Of a stretch of 64,000 nucleotides of DNA, positions 63,473-64,000 are shown piece after piece. This stretch comes from Qipengyuania atrilutea (lineage in GTDB: Bacteria > Pseudomonadota > Alphaproteobacteria > Sphingomonadales > Sphingomonadaceae), in assembly GCF_013370205.1 (NCBI RefSeq), contig NZ_JABWGV010000002.1, positions 62,001 through 126,000 on the forward strand. The letters are read 5' to 3'. Made by a program: the position numbers and the translations under genes. The notes below the pieces were generated by a model, which searched no databases, was not told the DNA's origin, and saw only the letters and a program-made list of their open reading frames with translations. The stretch's first letter is position 1, and each line of letters begins with the position of its first letter.

Positions 63473-63482
63473 ACGATATCGT
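63473..63482. promoter_or_regulatory. Palindrome upstream of the suf regulator
   Basis: ACGATATCGT is a perfect ten-base inverted repeat 25 bases before the ATG at 63508, flanked by CGGA and CCG. It could be an operator for the Rrf2-type regulator itself. Evidence is the palindrome only. Confidence 0.3.
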
Positions 63483-63507
63483 CCGAATTGACCGAAACCG
63501 AGCAGTT

Positions 63508-63948
63508 ATGCGCCTTTCCAACCTAGCCGACTATGCCGTCGTCACGATGTGCGCCGCCGCGCGTCATTGCGGCGGCGGGCGCATTTCGGCGAGCGAGGTT
63601 GCCGCGGAAACGCAGCTGCCCGCGCCGACGGTGCAGAAGGTCGTCAGCAAACTCACGGCTGCCGGCCTGCTCCGCTCGACTCGCGGTGCGGCGGGCGGCC
63701 TGCAACTGGCGCGCCCGGCAGCGGCCATCACGCTCGCCGACATCGTGGAAGCGGTGGAAGGCCCGATCGCGCTGACCGCCTGCGTGGACGATACGAAGAC
63801 CGATTGCGGCTACGAGCATGCCTGTACGGTCAAGCCGCACTGGCCGCTGGTGAACGACGCGCTTCGCGGCGCGCTCGCCGAAATAACCCTTACCCGTCTC
63901 GCGCAGGCGCCGACGCAGGTGCCTGCCGCAACCTTGGAAACAGCATGA
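63508..63948 (+). CDS. SUF system Rrf2-type Fe-S assembly regulator
   Basis: The 146-residue Rrf2/IscR-like regulator begins MRLSNLADYAVVTMCAAARH, has a winged helix with LPAPTVQKVVSKLTAAGLL and RGAAGGLQLARP, and three cysteines in ALTACVDDTKTDCGYEHACT that could hold a Fe-S cluster. It matches the SUF-system regulator group. It overlaps sufB by ATGA, so it controls or is co-transcribed with the suf operon. Confidence 0.93.
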   Translation: MRLSNLADYAVVTMCAAARHCGGGRISASEVAAETQLPAPTVQKVVSKLTAAGLLRSTRGAAGGLQLARPAAAITLADIVEAVEGPIALTACVDDTKTDCGYEHACTVKPHWPLVNDALRGALAEITLTRLAQAPTQVPAATLETA

Positions 63949-64000
63949 CCGATCAGATCGACACCAGGCCCGAAATGGACCGCGATGCCAAGGAAGCGGC
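63945..64000 (+). CDS. sufB: Fe-S assembly protein SufB, 3'-truncated
   Basis: Only the first 18 residues are in the window (MTDQIDTRPEMDRDAKEA). This start, overlapping the suf regulator by ATGA, matches SufB beginnings in sphingomonads, where the protein is a scaffold for [4Fe-4S] assembly with SufC and SufD. Identity is inferred from context and a short N terminus. Confidence 0.7.
   Translation, partial: MTDQIDTRPEMDRDAKEA

Noticed and set aside
1-64000. tRNA, rRNA, insertion sequences, prophage genes or CRISPR arrays
   Set aside because: I saw no transposase, integrase, repeat-spacer pattern or rRNA; tRNAs were looked for by eye only and cannot be excluded.

Overview
The window is about 64 kb of GC-rich, gene-dense chromosome from an alphaproteobacterium. 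Gene order and protein character suggest Sphingomonadales, most likely the Erythrobacteraceae; this is inferred from sequence character only. Typical signs are the mnmE-mnmG-rsmG-parA-parB block beside hemE/rho, the ppsR-maf-aroE-coaE-dnaQ run on the other side of hemE, PopZ, UrcA, DUF6489 and DUF1491 proteins, and many 1-4 nt ATGA/TGATG overlaps. I see no tRNA, rRNA, insertion sequence, prophage or CRISPR array.

Layout. 1-7.6 kb: envelope lipoproteins, Sua5/TsaC, a large acyl-CoA dehydrogenase, a sorbosone-dehydrogenase-like protein, free methionine-R-sulfoxide reductase, and a receiver-Hpt protein behind a CtrA-like box. 7.6-18.9 kb: six tightly packed minus-strand genes that look like an unusual poly-gamma-glutamate (PgsB/PgsC) type polymer system. 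They encode a CHASE2-PAS pseudo-histidine kinase, a lone receiver, a membrane protein with two tandem PgsC domains and a large soluble tail, two membrane-anchored periplasmic proteins (one resembling a zinc amidohydrolase), and a 1408-residue HEAT-repeat protein fused to a PgsB ligase domain. This is the most novel part of the window.

18.9-33.1 kb: the replication-origin neighbourhood. parA and parB, three parS-like sites (in rsmG and beside mnmE), tRNA-modification genes, rho and the haem genes hemE/hemJ lead to a predicted oriC of about 320 bp between hemE and ppsR. It has an AT-rich unwinding tract, DnaA-box-like sites and GANTC sites. ppsR, maf, aroE, coaE and dnaQ follow on the plus strand. 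PopZ, the polar anchor of ParB-parS, is encoded about 11 kb further on.

33-64 kb: housekeeping and envelope genes: hibernation factor, thioesterase, SleB-type hydrolase, exonuclease III, ErpA, CBS protein, S9 peptidase, TolC, class I fumarase, a LytS/LytTR two-component pair, a lipid-kinase-like protein, a phosphoesterase, S9/L13 ribosomal proteins, heme A synthase, a MerC protein behind a Zur-like box with a ThiS-ThiG fusion, a sugar transporter, an acyl-CoA ligase, gamma-glutamyltransferase, PyrD, an AraC regulator preceded by a structured RNA candidate, a DUF885 lipoprotein, and the start of a suf operon (Rrf2 regulator, then sufB cut by the window end). Intergenic stretches are all under about 330 bases, and the longest is oriC.
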